The translations under genes and the position numbers were made by a program. From contig NZ_CAJGZQ010000028.1 in NCBI RefSeq assembly GCF_904846185.1, positions 1 to 46,421 on the forward strand: a DNA stretch of 46,421 bases, given 5' to 3'. Shown here in pieces: positions 25,632-35,290 of this stretch (position 1 is its first letter; each line of letters starts with the position of its first letter). This stretch comes from Psychrobacter immobilis (GTDB taxonomy: Bacteria; Pseudomonadota; Gammaproteobacteria; Pseudomonadales; Moraxellaceae). Under the pieces are notes generated by a model. That model worked only from the letters and a program-made list of their open reading frames with translations. It had not been told where the DNA came from and made no database searches.

Positions 25632-27242
25632 ATGAGCGCTATCATAACCAGTAAACTGAGTCCAAACGCCGCTGAATTTCAGCAAAATAGTGCCGCAATG
25701 CAAGCGGTGGTCGATGACTTATATGGTCACTTACGTAAAGTCGTGCAAGGTGGTTCAGAGCGTGCCCGTGCCAAGCATTTAGCCCGTGGCAAACTCTTGC
25801 CTCGTGAGCGTGTCGAGCGTTTGCTGGATGTGGGTACGCCATTTTTAGAAGTGGCACCGATGGCCGCGCATGATATGTATGGCGAAGAGATTCCGGCGGC
25901 TGGCGTGATTGCAGGTATTGGCCGTATCAATGGCATCGAGTGTATGATTGTCTGTAATGATGCCACGGTAAAAGGCGGCACGTACTACCCAATGACGGTC
26001 AAAAAGCATCTACGAGCACAAGAGATTGCGCAAGAAAACCATCTGCCATGTGTGTATCTGGTTGATTCAGGTGGTGCCAATTTACCGAACCAAGACGATG
26101 TGTTCCCGGATAAAGAACATTTCGGCCGTATCTTCTTTAACCAAGCCAATCTGAGTGCGGCAGGTATTCCACAGATTGCTGTGGTTATGGGCAGCTGTAC
26201 GGCTGGCGGTGCTTATGTGCCTGCCATGAGCGATGAATCTATTATCGTCAAAGAACAAGGCACTATCTTTTTAGGTGGTCCACCACTGGTTAAAGCAGCG
26301 ACGGGTGAAGAGGTCACGGCAGAAGATTTAGGTGGCGGCGATGTACATACCCGACTTTCGGGCGTGGTCGATCATCTAGCGCAGAATGATACGCACGCGT
26401 TATCGATTGCGCGTAATATCGTCAGTCACCTAAATCGCCCTGCGAAAAATATTCCTAATCAAATCACAGCGCGTCCGCCACGTTATGATGCTAAAGAATT
26501 GTACGGCGTGATTCCAACGGACAAGCGCAAGCCATTTGATATCAGAGAAATCATTGCACGTATCGTTGATGACAGTGCCTTTGATGAGTTTAAAGCACGC
26601 TTTGGTACGACGCTGGTCTGTGGATTTGCTCATATCGAAGGGATGCCTGTTGGTATTATTGCCAATAACGGTATCTTGTTCAGTGAGTCAGCGCAAAAAG
26701 GTACTCACTTCATCGAGCTGTGCTGTAAGCGCAAAATTCCATTAGTGTTCCTGCAGAACATTACTGGCTTTATGGTGGGTCGTAAATACGAGAACGAAGG
26801 GATCGCTCGTCATGGCGCCAAAATGGTAATGGCAGTGGCCAATGCAAAAGTGCCAAAGTTCACGGTTATCGTCGGTGGCTCGTTCGGAGCTGGTAACTAC
26901 GGTATGTGCGGTCGTGCTTATAGCCCGCGTTTCTTATGGATGTGGCCAAATGCCCGTATCTCTGTCATGGGCGGCGAGCAAGCTGCATCAGTACTGGCAA
27001 CGGTCAAGCGTGATAATTTTGATCGCAAAGGTGAAGCGTGGAGCGATGAGGACGAAGCGGCATTTAAAGCACCGATTCGTGAAATGTACGAAGAGCAAGG
27101 TCATCCGTATTATGCTACCGCACGCATGTGGGATGACGGCGTAATTGATCCTGCCGATACCCGTAATGTATTGGCTTTAGGACTAAGCGCTGCATATAAT
27201 GCACCGATTGAAGAGACGACATTTGGGGTCTTTAGAATGTAA
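25632..27242 (+). CDS. liuB: Methylcrotonoyl-CoA carboxylase, carboxyltransferase (beta) subunit
   Basis: A 536-residue carboxyltransferase that moves the carboxyl group from biotin on LiuD to 3-methylcrotonyl-CoA, giving 3-methylglutaconyl-CoA in leucine breakdown. Family segments are the RERVERLLD start, the CoA-side [45 protein letters not shown], and the C-terminal [35 protein letters not shown] region, split here by name only. Length matches MCC beta (about 535). First of five liu genes in one direction; 165 nt separate it from liuC, the largest gap in the cluster. Confidence 0.94.
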   Translation: MSAIITSKLSPNAAEFQQNSAAMQAVVDDLYGHLRKVVQGGSERARAKHLARGKLLPRERVERLLDVGTPFLEVAPMAAHDMYGEEIPAAGVIAGIGRINGIECMIVCNDATVKGGTYYPMTVKKHLRAQEIAQENHLPCVYLVDSGGANLPNQDDVFPDKEHFGRIFFNQANLSAAGIPQIAVVMGSCTAGGAYVPAMSDESIIVKEQGTIFLGGPPLVKAATGEEVTAEDLGGGDVHTRLSGVVDHLAQNDTHALSIARNIVSHLNRPAKNIPNQITARPPRYDAKELYGVIPTDKRKPFDIREIIARIVDDSAFDEFKARFGTTLVCGFAHIEGMPVGIIANNGILFSESAQKGTHFIELCCKRKIPLVFLQNITGFMVGRKYENEGIARHGAKMVMAVANAKVPKFTVIVGGSFGAGNYGMCGRAYSPRFLWMWPNARISVMGGEQAASVLATVKRDNFDRKGEAWSDEDEAAFKAPIREMYEEQGHPYYATARMWDDGVIDPADTRNVLALGLSAAYNAPIEETTFGVFRM

Positions 27243-27407
27243 GACTTCTAAGGTCTTCTCATAGTAAGCGACTACGGCGTTAACCTTATTTAAAGTATGA
27301 TTGGTACATCTACGCTTAGTCTTTGTACTTGGTTTCCTTGTATTAACATTATTATGGATTGACCAAGAGTTTGTTTGAGTATTTACATAAAAAATATAGA
27401 GAAAGTT

Positions 27408-28217
27408 ATGCAAAAAGATAGTGATAAAAATTATAAAAGCCTACTGGTTAATGTTGAACAGCACGTGGCTACGGTGACATTAAACCGCCCTGAAATACGT
27501 AATGCCTTTAACGATGAAATGATAGCCGAGCTAACCGATGCATTCAATACGCTTGGTGCTGATGATGAAGTACGTGTCATTGTGCTAGCAGCAGCTGGCA
27601 AGGCGTTTTGTGCAGGCGCTGACCTCAATTGGATGCGTGCCATGGCGGATTATAGCTATGAAGAGAATCTAGCGGATGCTGATAAATTGGCGCAAATGCT
27701 TAAAAATATTTACGAGTGTCCGAAGCCAACAGTTGCGGCTATTCAAGGTGATGTTTATGCAGGTGGCATGGGTTTAGTGGCTGTTTGCGATGTGGCCATC
27801 GCTGTCAAAATTGCTAACTTCTGCCTAAGTGAAGTGCGTTTGGGCTTAGCCCCTGCGACTATCAGCCCTTATGTCATCAGAGCACTGGGTGCTAGAGCAT
27901 CACAGCGCTACTTCTTAAGTGCTGAAGTATTTGATGCCAAAAAGGCACGGCAGCTTGGCTTTATCCATGAGCGGGTTAGCGAAGAGTGGCTGGCTGATGA
28001 AGTAGCTGCATTCTGTAGCAAAATCGTCAAAAATAGCCCTGATGCAGTCAAAACTTGCAAGCAGCTATTACACGATGTCGCTGGTGCGCCCATCACTGAT
28101 GAGCTGATTGCTGATACGGTAAAAGGCATCGCTGATATCCGCTCATCAGAGCAAGGTAAAGAGGGCGTGCAAGCATTTTTGCAAAAACGTAAGCCCAATT
28201 GGTTGACGGCAGATTAA
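27408..28217 (+). CDS. liuC: Methylglutaconyl-CoA hydratase (enoyl-CoA hydratase family)
   Basis: A crotonase-fold enzyme of about 269 residues, expected to hydrate 3-methylglutaconyl-CoA to HMG-CoA. The oxyanion-hole segments are GKAFCAGADLNWM and GDVYAGGMGLVAVCD; the region AEVFDAKKARQLGFIHE is typical of the family C-terminal half. ATG 27408 follows GAGAAAG; a longer frame from a TTG at 27375 is unlikely. The specific role comes from its place between the two MCC subunits; by motif alone it is an enoyl-CoA hydratase. Confidence 0.9.
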   Translation: MQKDSDKNYKSLLVNVEQHVATVTLNRPEIRNAFNDEMIAELTDAFNTLGADDEVRVIVLAAAGKAFCAGADLNWMRAMADYSYEENLADADKLAQMLKNIYECPKPTVAAIQGDVYAGGMGLVAVCDVAIAVKIANFCLSEVRLGLAPATISPYVIRALGARASQRYFLSAEVFDAKKARQLGFIHERVSEEWLADEVAAFCSKIVKNSPDAVKTCKQLLHDVAGAPITDELIADTVKGIADIRSSEQGKEGVQAFLQKRKPNWLTAD

Positions 28218-28286
28218 TAATGCACAAGAGACAAATGTGTAAATAGACAAGACCTCAAATAAAAACGATAACACACAGGGATAGTT

Positions 28287-30410
28287 ATGTTTTCTAAAAT
28301 TCTAATTGCCAACCGTGGTGAAATTGCCTGCCGAGTAGCCGCGACTGCCAAGCGTCTGGGTGTTAGCACCGTCGCTGTTTACTCTGATGCGGATCGTGAA
28401 GCCAAGCATGTGGCTGTCTGTGATGAAGCGATCTATTTGGGCGGTTCGGCACCAAAAGACAGCTATCTAAAAGGTGATGCGATTATCGCGATAGCGCTTG
28501 AAACTGGTGCACAAGCGATTCATCCGGGTTATGGTTTTTTGAGCGAAAATGCTGATTTTGCGCAAGCCTGTCAGGATGCAGGACTGGTATTTATTGGACC
28601 TTCAGCCGACGCTATCCGCGCCATGGGTGGTAAGTCTGAATCCAAACGGTTGATGGAGATAGCTGGTGTGCCACTGATACCCGGCTATCATGGTGACAAT
28701 CAAGATGCAGAATTTTTGCAGCAGCAAGCAGATAATATTGGCTATCCAGTATTGATTAAAGCCAGTGCAGGTGGCGGCGGTAAAGGCATGCGTATCGTTG
28801 AAAAAAGCAGCGACTTTATTGACCTGTTAGACTCATGTCGCCGTGAAGCCATTACCAGTTTTGGTGATGATAAAGTGTTGGTTGAAAAATACGCATTAAA
28901 ACCGCGCCATATCGAAATCCAAGTATTTGGTGATACACATGGCAACTATGTGCATTTATTTGAGCGTGATTGTTCCGTACAGCGCCGTCATCAAAAAGTA
29001 TTAGAAGAAGCGCCTGCACCGGGTGTTGATATTGCGATGCGTGAGGCAATGGGGACAGCGGCTATCGAAGCGGCTCGTGCAGTCGATTATGTCGGCGCAG
29101 GCACAGTCGAATTCATCGTTGAGCAGCGTGAAGACGCTATGAATTTTTATTTCATGGAGATGAATACGCGGTTGCAGGTTGAGCATCCAGTCAGTGAAGC
29201 GATTACCGGTGTCGATTTGGTTGAGTGGCAGCTGTTGGTCGCGGCAGGCGAACCATTACCAAAAACCCAAGACGATCTGACTATCAACGGTCATGCTATT
29301 GAGGCGCGTATCTGTGCCGAAAACCCTGACAATAGCTTCTTGCCCGCGACCGGTACGTTGTTTACGTATCAAAAACCTGAACACAGCACCTTTATAATTG
29401 ATAAAAATGGTACCGGCGTGCGTATCGATGATGGCGTGCGCGAAGGTGATGTAATTAGCCCATTTTATGACTCTATGATTGCCAAGCTCATCGTTCATGC
29501 GCCAACGCGAGAGCAAGCCTTAGCCAAGCTCGATCGAGCACTTGCTCAAACACGTATCGTAGGTTTACCGAATAATGCTGCATTTTTACGCTATATTTTA
29601 AATACAGAATCTTTTAGCAAAGCCAATCTCGATACGGCATTGATTGAGCACGAGCGTGATGCGATTTTTAATCAGCAGCCTTTAGCCTTATCGACGCTGG
29701 TTGTGACTGCCATTACTCAGCAGCTTGCGAGTGAAGCGACCACGCAGGGCTCAGATCCGTTTAGTAAGCCAACGGGTTTCCGTGCTTATAGCGATTATAC
29801 TCGCTCATTTAGCTTGGTTTATGATGAGAGTACTTATACTGCCCGCATGAGCAACTGGCACAATGCAAGTTTTTCTGATAGTAAAAAAGGCGTTGAGAAC
29901 CTCAGTAGCTTTACGCTCGTTATTGAAAAAGAAATCGCTAACACGCAGGATAATAGCAATATTAACGTAGCTGCTCAGACCGAAACAGTTTATGAAGGTC
30001 AAGTGAGCTATGTTAGCAGTGACGAAAATAATCATACGTTATGGTTGGATGGTGCCCGTATCAATGCTCAAAGCTGGTTGAATAACGAGATGGTCTATGT
30101 GTTCACTGATAGTGGACGTGATGAGATTACGCTTGTTGATATTATGGCACATGTGGGTGAAGAGTCCGCAGCGGTCGGTAGTTTAAAATCACCGATGCCA
30201 GGTCAAGTAGTTGCCTTTAAAGTGGCGGTTGGCGATACTGTGAAAAAAGGCGAGCCATTAGCAGTCATCGAAGCCATGAAAATTGAGCATACCATTACTG
30301 CGCCGACGGATGGTGTGGTGGCAGAATTGCTATTTGCAGCAGGTGATTTGGTCGCTGATGGTGACGAATTATTACGCATTGATACTGGCGAAAATCCTGA
30401 GAGCGAATAG
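28287..30410 (+). CDS. liuD: Methylcrotonoyl-CoA carboxylase, biotin-containing (alpha) subunit
   Basis: A 707-residue protein with an N-terminal biotin carboxylase domain (FSKILIANRGEIACRV start, ATP-grasp glycine-rich KASAGGGGKGMRIV, EMNTRLQVEHPVSE) and a C-terminal biotinyl domain. The biotin-accepting lysine is Lys665 in EAMKIEH. It carboxylates biotin with ATP and bicarbonate and delivers it to LiuB. Biotin must be attached by BirA, encoded nearby at 34139-35098. The poorly conserved stretch between the two domains (about 480-620) is usual for this subunit. Confidence 0.94.
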   Translation: MFSKILIANRGEIACRVAATAKRLGVSTVAVYSDADREAKHVAVCDEAIYLGGSAPKDSYLKGDAIIAIALETGAQAIHPGYGFLSENADFAQACQDAGLVFIGPSADAIRAMGGKSESKRLMEIAGVPLIPGYHGDNQDAEFLQQQADNIGYPVLIKASAGGGGKGMRIVEKSSDFIDLLDSCRREAITSFGDDKVLVEKYALKPRHIEIQVFGDTHGNYVHLFERDCSVQRRHQKVLEEAPAPGVDIAMREAMGTAAIEAARAVDYVGAGTVEFIVEQREDAMNFYFMEMNTRLQVEHPVSEAITGVDLVEWQLLVAAGEPLPKTQDDLTINGHAIEARICAENPDNSFLPATGTLFTYQKPEHSTFIIDKNGTGVRIDDGVREGDVISPFYDSMIAKLIVHAPTREQALAKLDRALAQTRIVGLPNNAAFLRYILNTESFSKANLDTALIEHERDAIFNQQPLALSTLVVTAITQQLASEATTQGSDPFSKPTGFRAYSDYTRSFSLVYDESTYTARMSNWHNASFSDSKKGVENLSSFTLVIEKEIANTQDNSNINVAAQTETVYEGQVSYVSSDENNHTLWLDGARINAQSWLNNEMVYVFTDSGRDEITLVDIMAHVGEESAAVGSLKSPMPGQVVAFKVAVGDTVKKGEPLAVIEAMKIEHTITAPTDGVVAELLFAAGDLVADGDELLRIDTGENPESE

Positions 30411-30456
30411 CTGACATAGCCTCAATAACAGGTAAGTAATAAAAAGGACGACAAGC

Positions 30457-31392
30457 ATGAGCCATTCGTATCCAGACCATACATATCCAAGCCATGTCAG
30501 AATCGTTGATGTCAGTCCTCGTGATGGACTACAAAACGAATCAATGACGGTACCGACCGATGTTAAGCAAACGCTTATCAACGATTTGATTGCAGCAGGT
30601 GTCAAAAAGCTGGAAGTTACTAGCTTTGTCTCGCCAAAGTGGGTGCCACAAATGGGCGATAACAGCGCACTACTTGATGCGCTAGCGCCGACACGGCATG
30701 CGGACATTTGCTACTCAGTCCTAGTACCCAACATGCGTGGCTTTGAAAATGCCATTTTGCACCGTCCTGATGAAATCGTTATTTTTGGCTCAGCCAGTGA
30801 GACTTTTAGTCAAAAAAATATCAATTGTAGTATCGATGAGAGCATTGAGCGTTTTGCACCAGTAGCAGCGGCTGCAAAGGCACAGGGCATCAAAGTACGG
30901 GGTGTGATTTCTTGTACGGTTGGTTGTCCTTATGAAGGCGAGATTGACCCTAGCCAAGTAGCGTATGTGACCAAGCGTCTGATAGAGATTGGTGCTGAGC
31001 AGATTGGCATTGCCGATACGATTGGTGTTGGTACACCGCTCAAGGTACAACGAGCGTTACAAGCCGCATTAGAATATGCTGATATCTCTATGCTATCAGG
31101 TCATTTTCATGACACTTATGGTCAAGCATTGAGCAATACGCTAGCCGCACTGCAAATGGGTGTCAGTGAGTTTGATACTTCCGTCGCTGGTCTTGGCGGT
31201 TGCCCTTATGCTAAAGGCGCAACAGGTAATGTCGCGACTGAAGATGTGGTATATATGCTACACGGCATGGGTATCAGCACAGGTATTAATTTGGATAAAT
31301 TGGTCGTGGCAGGCGAGCGTATCAGTGCGTTCTTAAAGCGTCCAAATGGCTCAAACGTGGCACGTGCCATCATCAATAAACGCCAGTCTTAA
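30457..31392 (+). CDS. liuE: Hydroxymethylglutaryl-CoA lyase
   Basis: A 311-residue TIM-barrel lyase that splits HMG-CoA into acetoacetate and acetyl-CoA, the last step of leucine degradation. The N-terminal VDVSPRDGLQNE motif with catalytic Arg and Asp, the metal-binding HFHDTYGQAL histidines and the signature GLGGCPYAKGATGN with its active-site cysteine are all present. Length is typical. AAAGGA lies upstream of the start; 46 nt from liuD and 72 nt to liuA. Confidence 0.95.
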   Translation: MSHSYPDHTYPSHVRIVDVSPRDGLQNESMTVPTDVKQTLINDLIAAGVKKLEVTSFVSPKWVPQMGDNSALLDALAPTRHADICYSVLVPNMRGFENAILHRPDEIVIFGSASETFSQKNINCSIDESIERFAPVAAAAKAQGIKVRGVISCTVGCPYEGEIDPSQVAYVTKRLIEIGAEQIGIADTIGVGTPLKVQRALQAALEYADISMLSGHFHDTYGQALSNTLAALQMGVSEFDTSVAGLGGCPYAKGATGNVATEDVVYMLHGMGISTGINLDKLVVAGERISAFLKRPNGSNVARAIINKRQS

Positions 31393-31464
31393 ATTTTGGC
31401 TTTAAAAAACAAATTAGAACTTAAACGTTAAAAATATCAGAATATCAAAACACAAGGAATAGTT

Positions 31465-32652
31465 ATGAGTTTACCTGGATTGAGTTTTCAACTTGGCGAA
31501 GATATTGATGCATTACGCGATATGGTACAGCAGTTTGCAACCAATGAAATCGCCCCACGTGCTGCCGAGATTGATAGCAGCGATGAATTCCCAATGGATC
31601 TATGGCAAAAGATGGGTGACATCGGTCTACATGGTATTACCGTACCTGAAGAGTACGGCGGCTCTAACATGGGCTACGTCGCACACATGGTCGCGATGGA
31701 AGAGATTAGCCGCGCTTCGGCATCGGTCGCGCTAAGCTATGGTGCGCACTCAAACCTATGTATCAACCAAATCAAACGCAATGGCTCTGAGGCACAAAAA
31801 CAAAAGTATTTGCCAAAGCTGGTCAGCGGTGAGTTCATCGGTGCATTGGCAATGAGTGAGACAGGCGCTGGCTCAGACGTCGTCAGTATGAAACTCAAAG
31901 CTGAAGAAAAAGATGGAAGTTATGTGCTAAACGGTAGCAAAATGTGGATCACCAATGGCCCTGATGCGGATGTGATGGTGGTCTATGCCAAGACCAATCC
32001 AGAGCTAGGCGCGAAAGGCATGACGGCCTTTATCGTTGAAAAAGGCATGGAAGGTTTTGGCACGGCACAAAAGCTGGATAAACTTGGCATGCGTGGTAGC
32101 CATACGGGTGAGATGACCTTTAACAATGTGACCGTACCAAGCGAAAATATCTTGGGGGGTCTCAATGAAGGCGTTAAGGTATTGATGAGCGGCCTAGATT
32201 ATGAGCGTGCCGTATTGGCTGCGGGTCCTATCGGTATCATGCAAGCGGTGATGGACAATGTCGTGCCTTATATTCATGATCGTAAGCAGTTTGGTCAAGC
32301 CATCGGTGAGTTCCAGCTTATCCAAGGTAAAGTCGCAGACATGTATACGATATTGCAAGCAGGTCGCAGCTTTTTATATACCGTTGGGAAAAATCTCGAT
32401 ATGTTGGACGCGCGCGGTGCTGGTCATAGTCGCGAAGTACGTAAAGATTGTGCTAGTGTGATTTTATGGTGTGCCGAAAAAGCCACTTGGATGGCAGGCG
32501 AGGGCATTCAAATATTTGGCGGTAACGGCTATACCAATGAGTATCCACTTGGTCGCTACTGGCGCGATGCCAAGCTGTATGAAATTGGTGCGGGCACTAG
32601 TGAGATTCGTCGTATGCTTATCGGTCGTGAGCTGTTTAATGAGACTAAATAA
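31465..32652 (+). CDS. liuA: Isovaleryl-CoA dehydrogenase
   Basis: A 395-residue acyl-CoA dehydrogenase that oxidises isovaleryl-CoA to 3-methylcrotonyl-CoA with FAD, the first dedicated step of the pathway. The catalytic glutamate position typical of isovaleryl-CoA dehydrogenase lies in [13 protein letters not shown], rather than at the C-terminal site of most family members. Other signatures are [24 protein letters not shown] and [19 protein letters not shown]. It is unusual to find liuA last; many clusters begin with it. AAGGAA lies just before the ATG. Confidence 0.94.
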   Translation: MSLPGLSFQLGEDIDALRDMVQQFATNEIAPRAAEIDSSDEFPMDLWQKMGDIGLHGITVPEEYGGSNMGYVAHMVAMEEISRASASVALSYGAHSNLCINQIKRNGSEAQKQKYLPKLVSGEFIGALAMSETGAGSDVVSMKLKAEEKDGSYVLNGSKMWITNGPDADVMVVYAKTNPELGAKGMTAFIVEKGMEGFGTAQKLDKLGMRGSHTGEMTFNNVTVPSENILGGLNEGVKVLMSGLDYERAVLAAGPIGIMQAVMDNVVPYIHDRKQFGQAIGEFQLIQGKVADMYTILQAGRSFLYTVGKNLDMLDARGAGHSREVRKDCASVILWCAEKATWMAGEGIQIFGGNGYTNEYPLGRYWRDAKLYEIGAGTSEIRRMLIGRELFNETK

Positions 32653-32821
32653 CGTTAACACAGGTTAGATTGATCAACAAGGCTTTGGGCTGTGCGAGGT
32701 AACGGCTAGAAAAGAATAAACAATTGTTCTGAGATGCGGTTTTATTTTTTGATTAACAATAATCGATTAATAAAGCTGACCCTTAGCCTTTTTTATCCAC
32801 CATATTTATCAGATACTGCTT

Positions 32822-33289
32822 ATGATGCCGACTACTACTACCGCGCTTAAAAGACACTTAAAAATACGCCTTCGATTAACTATCATTTCTGCGCTGACAA
32901 AGGCGATGCTAGTACTGAGTATATTTTCGGCACACATTGCAAATGCTGAAATAGCAGACTTATCACCAGCGCAACCTGTCATCCAGTTTGCGACTTCTGA
33001 TGCGAAGTGGTTACGTCAGCCAAGTTTTAACAATCGCCACATTCGTGCTTTAGGGGGTTATTGCGATCCGGAAGAACCTTGCAAAAAGAAGCGTGTTCAA
33101 ATGGAATTCTTATTAAGGGTAAATCAAGAAGGCAAAGTCGCCAATATTACCGTATTAAAGAGTAGCGGCTCTGATAGAATTGATAGTGGATTTGAAAAAG
33201 AACTACGTCGTTCTCTTTTTAAACCATTTAGAAAAGATAGTAAGACAGTAGTAGGTAATGTCACCATCCCAATAGTCTTTGAGTATTAA
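32822..33289 (+). CDS. TonB C-terminal domain-like periplasmic protein
   Basis: A 155-residue protein with a basic N-terminus, a hydrophobic segment (about 26-40, ending in AHIANA, a plausible signal-peptidase I site) and a C-terminal TonB-like fold: VQMEFLLRVNQEGKVANITVLKSSG followed by a helix and FKPFRK. TonB C-terminal domains contact outer-membrane receptors, but this one lacks the proline-rich spanner and looks secreted rather than anchored, so energy transduction is unlikely without partners. A cysteine pair (YCDPEEPCKKK) lies before the domain. No exbB or exbD neighbours. The function is not known. The start is uncertain (ATG-ATG, no clear ribosome site). Confidence 0.7.
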   Translation: MMPTTTTALKRHLKIRLRLTIISALTKAMLVLSIFSAHIANAEIADLSPAQPVIQFATSDAKWLRQPSFNNRHIRALGGYCDPEEPCKKKRVQMEFLLRVNQEGKVANITVLKSSGSDRIDSGFEKELRRSLFKPFRKDSKTVVGNVTIPIVFEY

Positions 33290-33307
33290 TAAAGCTTAAA
33301 CAATAAT

Positions 33308-33343
33308 AAAAAAGCAGTACGCCTCACACGTACTGCTTTTTTT
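33308..33343. terminator. Bidirectional terminator between the TonB-like gene and coaX
   Basis: AAAAAAGCAGTACG and CGTACTGCTTTTTTT form a perfect stem with a 7-nt loop between convergent genes. Confidence 0.85.
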
Positions 33344-33372
33344 ATTTTCAAGGTAAAAGCATTTATTGAGTA

Positions 33373-34101
33373 TTACGACTGCTTGGTATGATCAAAATAT
33401 CGTGCCAGACCGTTCAACAATAAATCATCACGCAAGCGTACTGGACGGTTGACGTGCTGCGAGATAATAGATGCATCACCACCCGTCATGATAACTTCAA
33501 AGTTGGGATGGCGATGGCTAATCTCATTGATGGCACCGACGATTGATAATAGTATGCCGCGATGTACCGCATCTTGTGTGGTCATGCCTTGACCCACACT
33601 ATCAAAGGTGCCATTGGATATGGTGATTTGCTTAGTGCCTGAAAATAGTGATTCACGTTGCAGATAAATACTGGGGAAAATATAACCGCCCAAATGCTCA
33701 GCATGATCAATCAAGTCAATGGTCACTGCTGTGCCACAGCCAATCACGCATTGACGTTTTTTCTTATCTACGGCGCCCAGCATCTGTAGCCAACGATCAC
33801 AGCCGAGCTGTTCGTCATTATAAGCACTCTTCATCAAAGCATGCGCGGCATCGACATGGACAAACTCAAACGGAATATTCAGACGACCTAACGTCTCTGA
33901 CACTTTAACATTCAAATCGTCGCCCAGCACCGATGAGATACCAATGAAATCAGGCGCATAACGCTCGAAGCGATCGGTCAAACCCATCAGTAGTTCGGCA
34001 GGCGCTTGCAAATGTTGCTTGGCATCATGCGCGACTATTTGTCCGATATCATCGGTGAGCCAGTATTTTAGGCGGGTGTTGCCAAGATCTAACCAGAGCA
34101 T
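33373..34101 (-). CDS. coaX: Type III pantothenate kinase
   Basis: CoaX phosphorylates pantothenate, the first step of coenzyme A synthesis; type III enzymes belong to the ASKHA fold. The open frame runs further upstream (to 34323) into birA, but the protein family begins at MLWLDLGNTRLKYW, and AAGGGA precedes the ATG at 34101, giving 242 residues. Seen are the phosphate-binding DLGNTR, GCDRWLQMLGA, the GCGTAVTIDLID nucleotide motif, GGYIFPS and the VIMTGGDA segment. It lies 37 nt after birA and both are on the minus strand, a common birA-coaX pairing. Confidence 0.92.
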   Translation of the reverse strand: MLWLDLGNTRLKYWLTDDIGQIVAHDAKQHLQAPAELLMGLTDRFERYAPDFIGISSVLGDDLNVKVSETLGRLNIPFEFVHVDAAHALMKSAYNDEQLGCDRWLQMLGAVDKKKRQCVIGCGTAVTIDLIDHAEHLGGYIFPSIYLQRESLFSGTKQITISNGTFDSVGQGMTTQDAVHRGILLSIVGAINEISHRHPNFEVIMTGGDASIISQHVNRPVRLRDDLLLNGLARYFDHTKQS

Positions 34102-34138
34102 AAAAATCCCTTTATATCGTGCCCATTGGGTCTTTGAT

Positions 34139-35098
34139 TTAAGCCTTATCAATAACGTCGATGCGTCCGGTAAAAAGCGCAGAAATCTTACCGCTATCTT
34201 GACGCAATTGCAAACATCCATGTGTATCAAGACCACAAGCATAACCTGTGATGCTATCTGTTTTACCGTTATGCTCTTGAGTAACGTGCAAGCGTAATCC
34301 TGCCAGTGCATCCATCGACTCAAACTGTTTTAAAAAGCTGTCCAAATTATAGCTTTGACCAGTGGGCTTTTCTAATCCTAGATGCTCAAAGCGTGTCATC
34401 GCGGCTAGCAGGGCTTTACTCATTTGTTGGTAAAGTATTTTTAGGCTTGGTAGGCTCACAATATCTGTCTCTGGTTTTAGCCTCTCATAAATATCCTGTA
34501 GGCTAATCGCCTGATAACTCATGCCTTCAGAGGTTTGCGCCGTCAGTTTGGGAGTGGCTTGGACATTAAGTCCTACGCCCATCACCACGCCGACCAATTT
34601 GCCCGTTTGGGTAACAGGTTCTATCAAAATTCCCGCAAGTTTATTAAAGGGTAGGGTCTGTGCTGCCAGTTTAGGCTCATTTGACACTGAGTCAGATGGC
34701 AGTTGATAAAAGCCCAAATCATTTGCCCATTTTACCCCAATTGGCGTCAATCCTTGCGCGCGTAATTGCTCATTTAATATTTGAATAACGGGCATTTTTG
34801 CCAGTTCAACGCCGATAATCAGCGACAGTAAACCGCTAATCGGCAGATGAACAGGATGATATAACGACAGATAGACATTGCCGCGCGGTGATTGCCATGA
34901 GCGCCCGTGCTGTCCACGACCAGCGCTTTGGGTTTCAGCGGTCAGTAGATGCATCTGCGCAGCATTTAACGTCCCATGTTGTACATCTGTTATCAGCTCG
35001 CTATTGGTAGAGGCACTGCTGACAAGGTGGCGATGGTTCAGCTGTGGTAAATGATGAAGCTCTAATGAGTCGTCAGAAAAATTGGAAAATGGCGGCAT
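34139..35098 (-). CDS. birA: Biotin--protein ligase
   Basis: A 319-residue enzyme that makes biotinyl-AMP and transfers biotin to carboxylase lysines, here including LiuD. Motifs are STNSELI, the biotin/ATP-binding GRGQHGRSWQSPRGNVYLS region and GVKWANDL, then KLAGILIE. There is no N-terminal helix-turn-helix, so unlike the enteric protein it should not repress biotin genes. The middle contains a family-variable insertion (about 123-145, Ser/Pro/Leu rich). It shares an operon with coaX. The start lacks a strong ribosome site. Confidence 0.9.
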   Translation of the reverse strand: MPPFSNFSDDSLELHHLPQLNHRHLVSSASTNSELITDVQHGTLNAAQMHLLTAETQSAGRGQHGRSWQSPRGNVYLSLYHPVHLPISGLLSLIIGVELAKMPVIQILNEQLRAQGLTPIGVKWANDLGFYQLPSDSVSNEPKLAAQTLPFNKLAGILIEPVTQTGKLVGVVMGVGLNVQATPKLTAQTSEGMSYQAISLQDIYERLKPETDIVSLPSLKILYQQMSKALLAAMTRFEHLGLEKPTGQSYNLDSFLKQFESMDALAGLRLHVTQEHNGKTDSITGYACGLDTHGCLQLRQDSGKISALFTGRIDVIDKA

Positions 35099-35152
35099 AA
35101 GTTTCGTCGATGTGGTTAATATAGCGTGGATAATCTTTGTTATACTGGGCGA

Positions 35153-35186
35153 TTGTCATGAGATTGTCACGATTAGACAGTATCAA
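35153..35186 (+). promoter_or_regulatory. PHO-box-like direct repeat and -10 before the TauE-like gene
   Basis: TTGTCAT (35153) and TTGTCAC (35164) are 11 bp apart with spacer GAGA. The 19-bp unit shares 15 bases with the phoX box at 10993. TATCAA at 35181-35186 lies 10 bp after the box, a PhoB-type -10 position. The region also serves divergent birA, and an extended -10 (TGTTATACT) at 35138-35146 competes as a promoter, so function is tentative. Confidence 0.45.
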
Positions 35187-35290
35187 ATAAACAGCATAAA
35201 GGTCGGATTATGATTTAGCAAATGCGATAGGTAAGTGATTATAAAACTAAAGAATTTTTATAAAAATAAGTGTGATAAAAGGCTGATTCG

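Noticed and set aside
34102..34323. N-terminal extension of the coaX frame
   Set aside because: The extension overlaps birA, has no relation to pantothenate kinases, and the family start MLWLDLGNTR has its own ribosome site at 34101.
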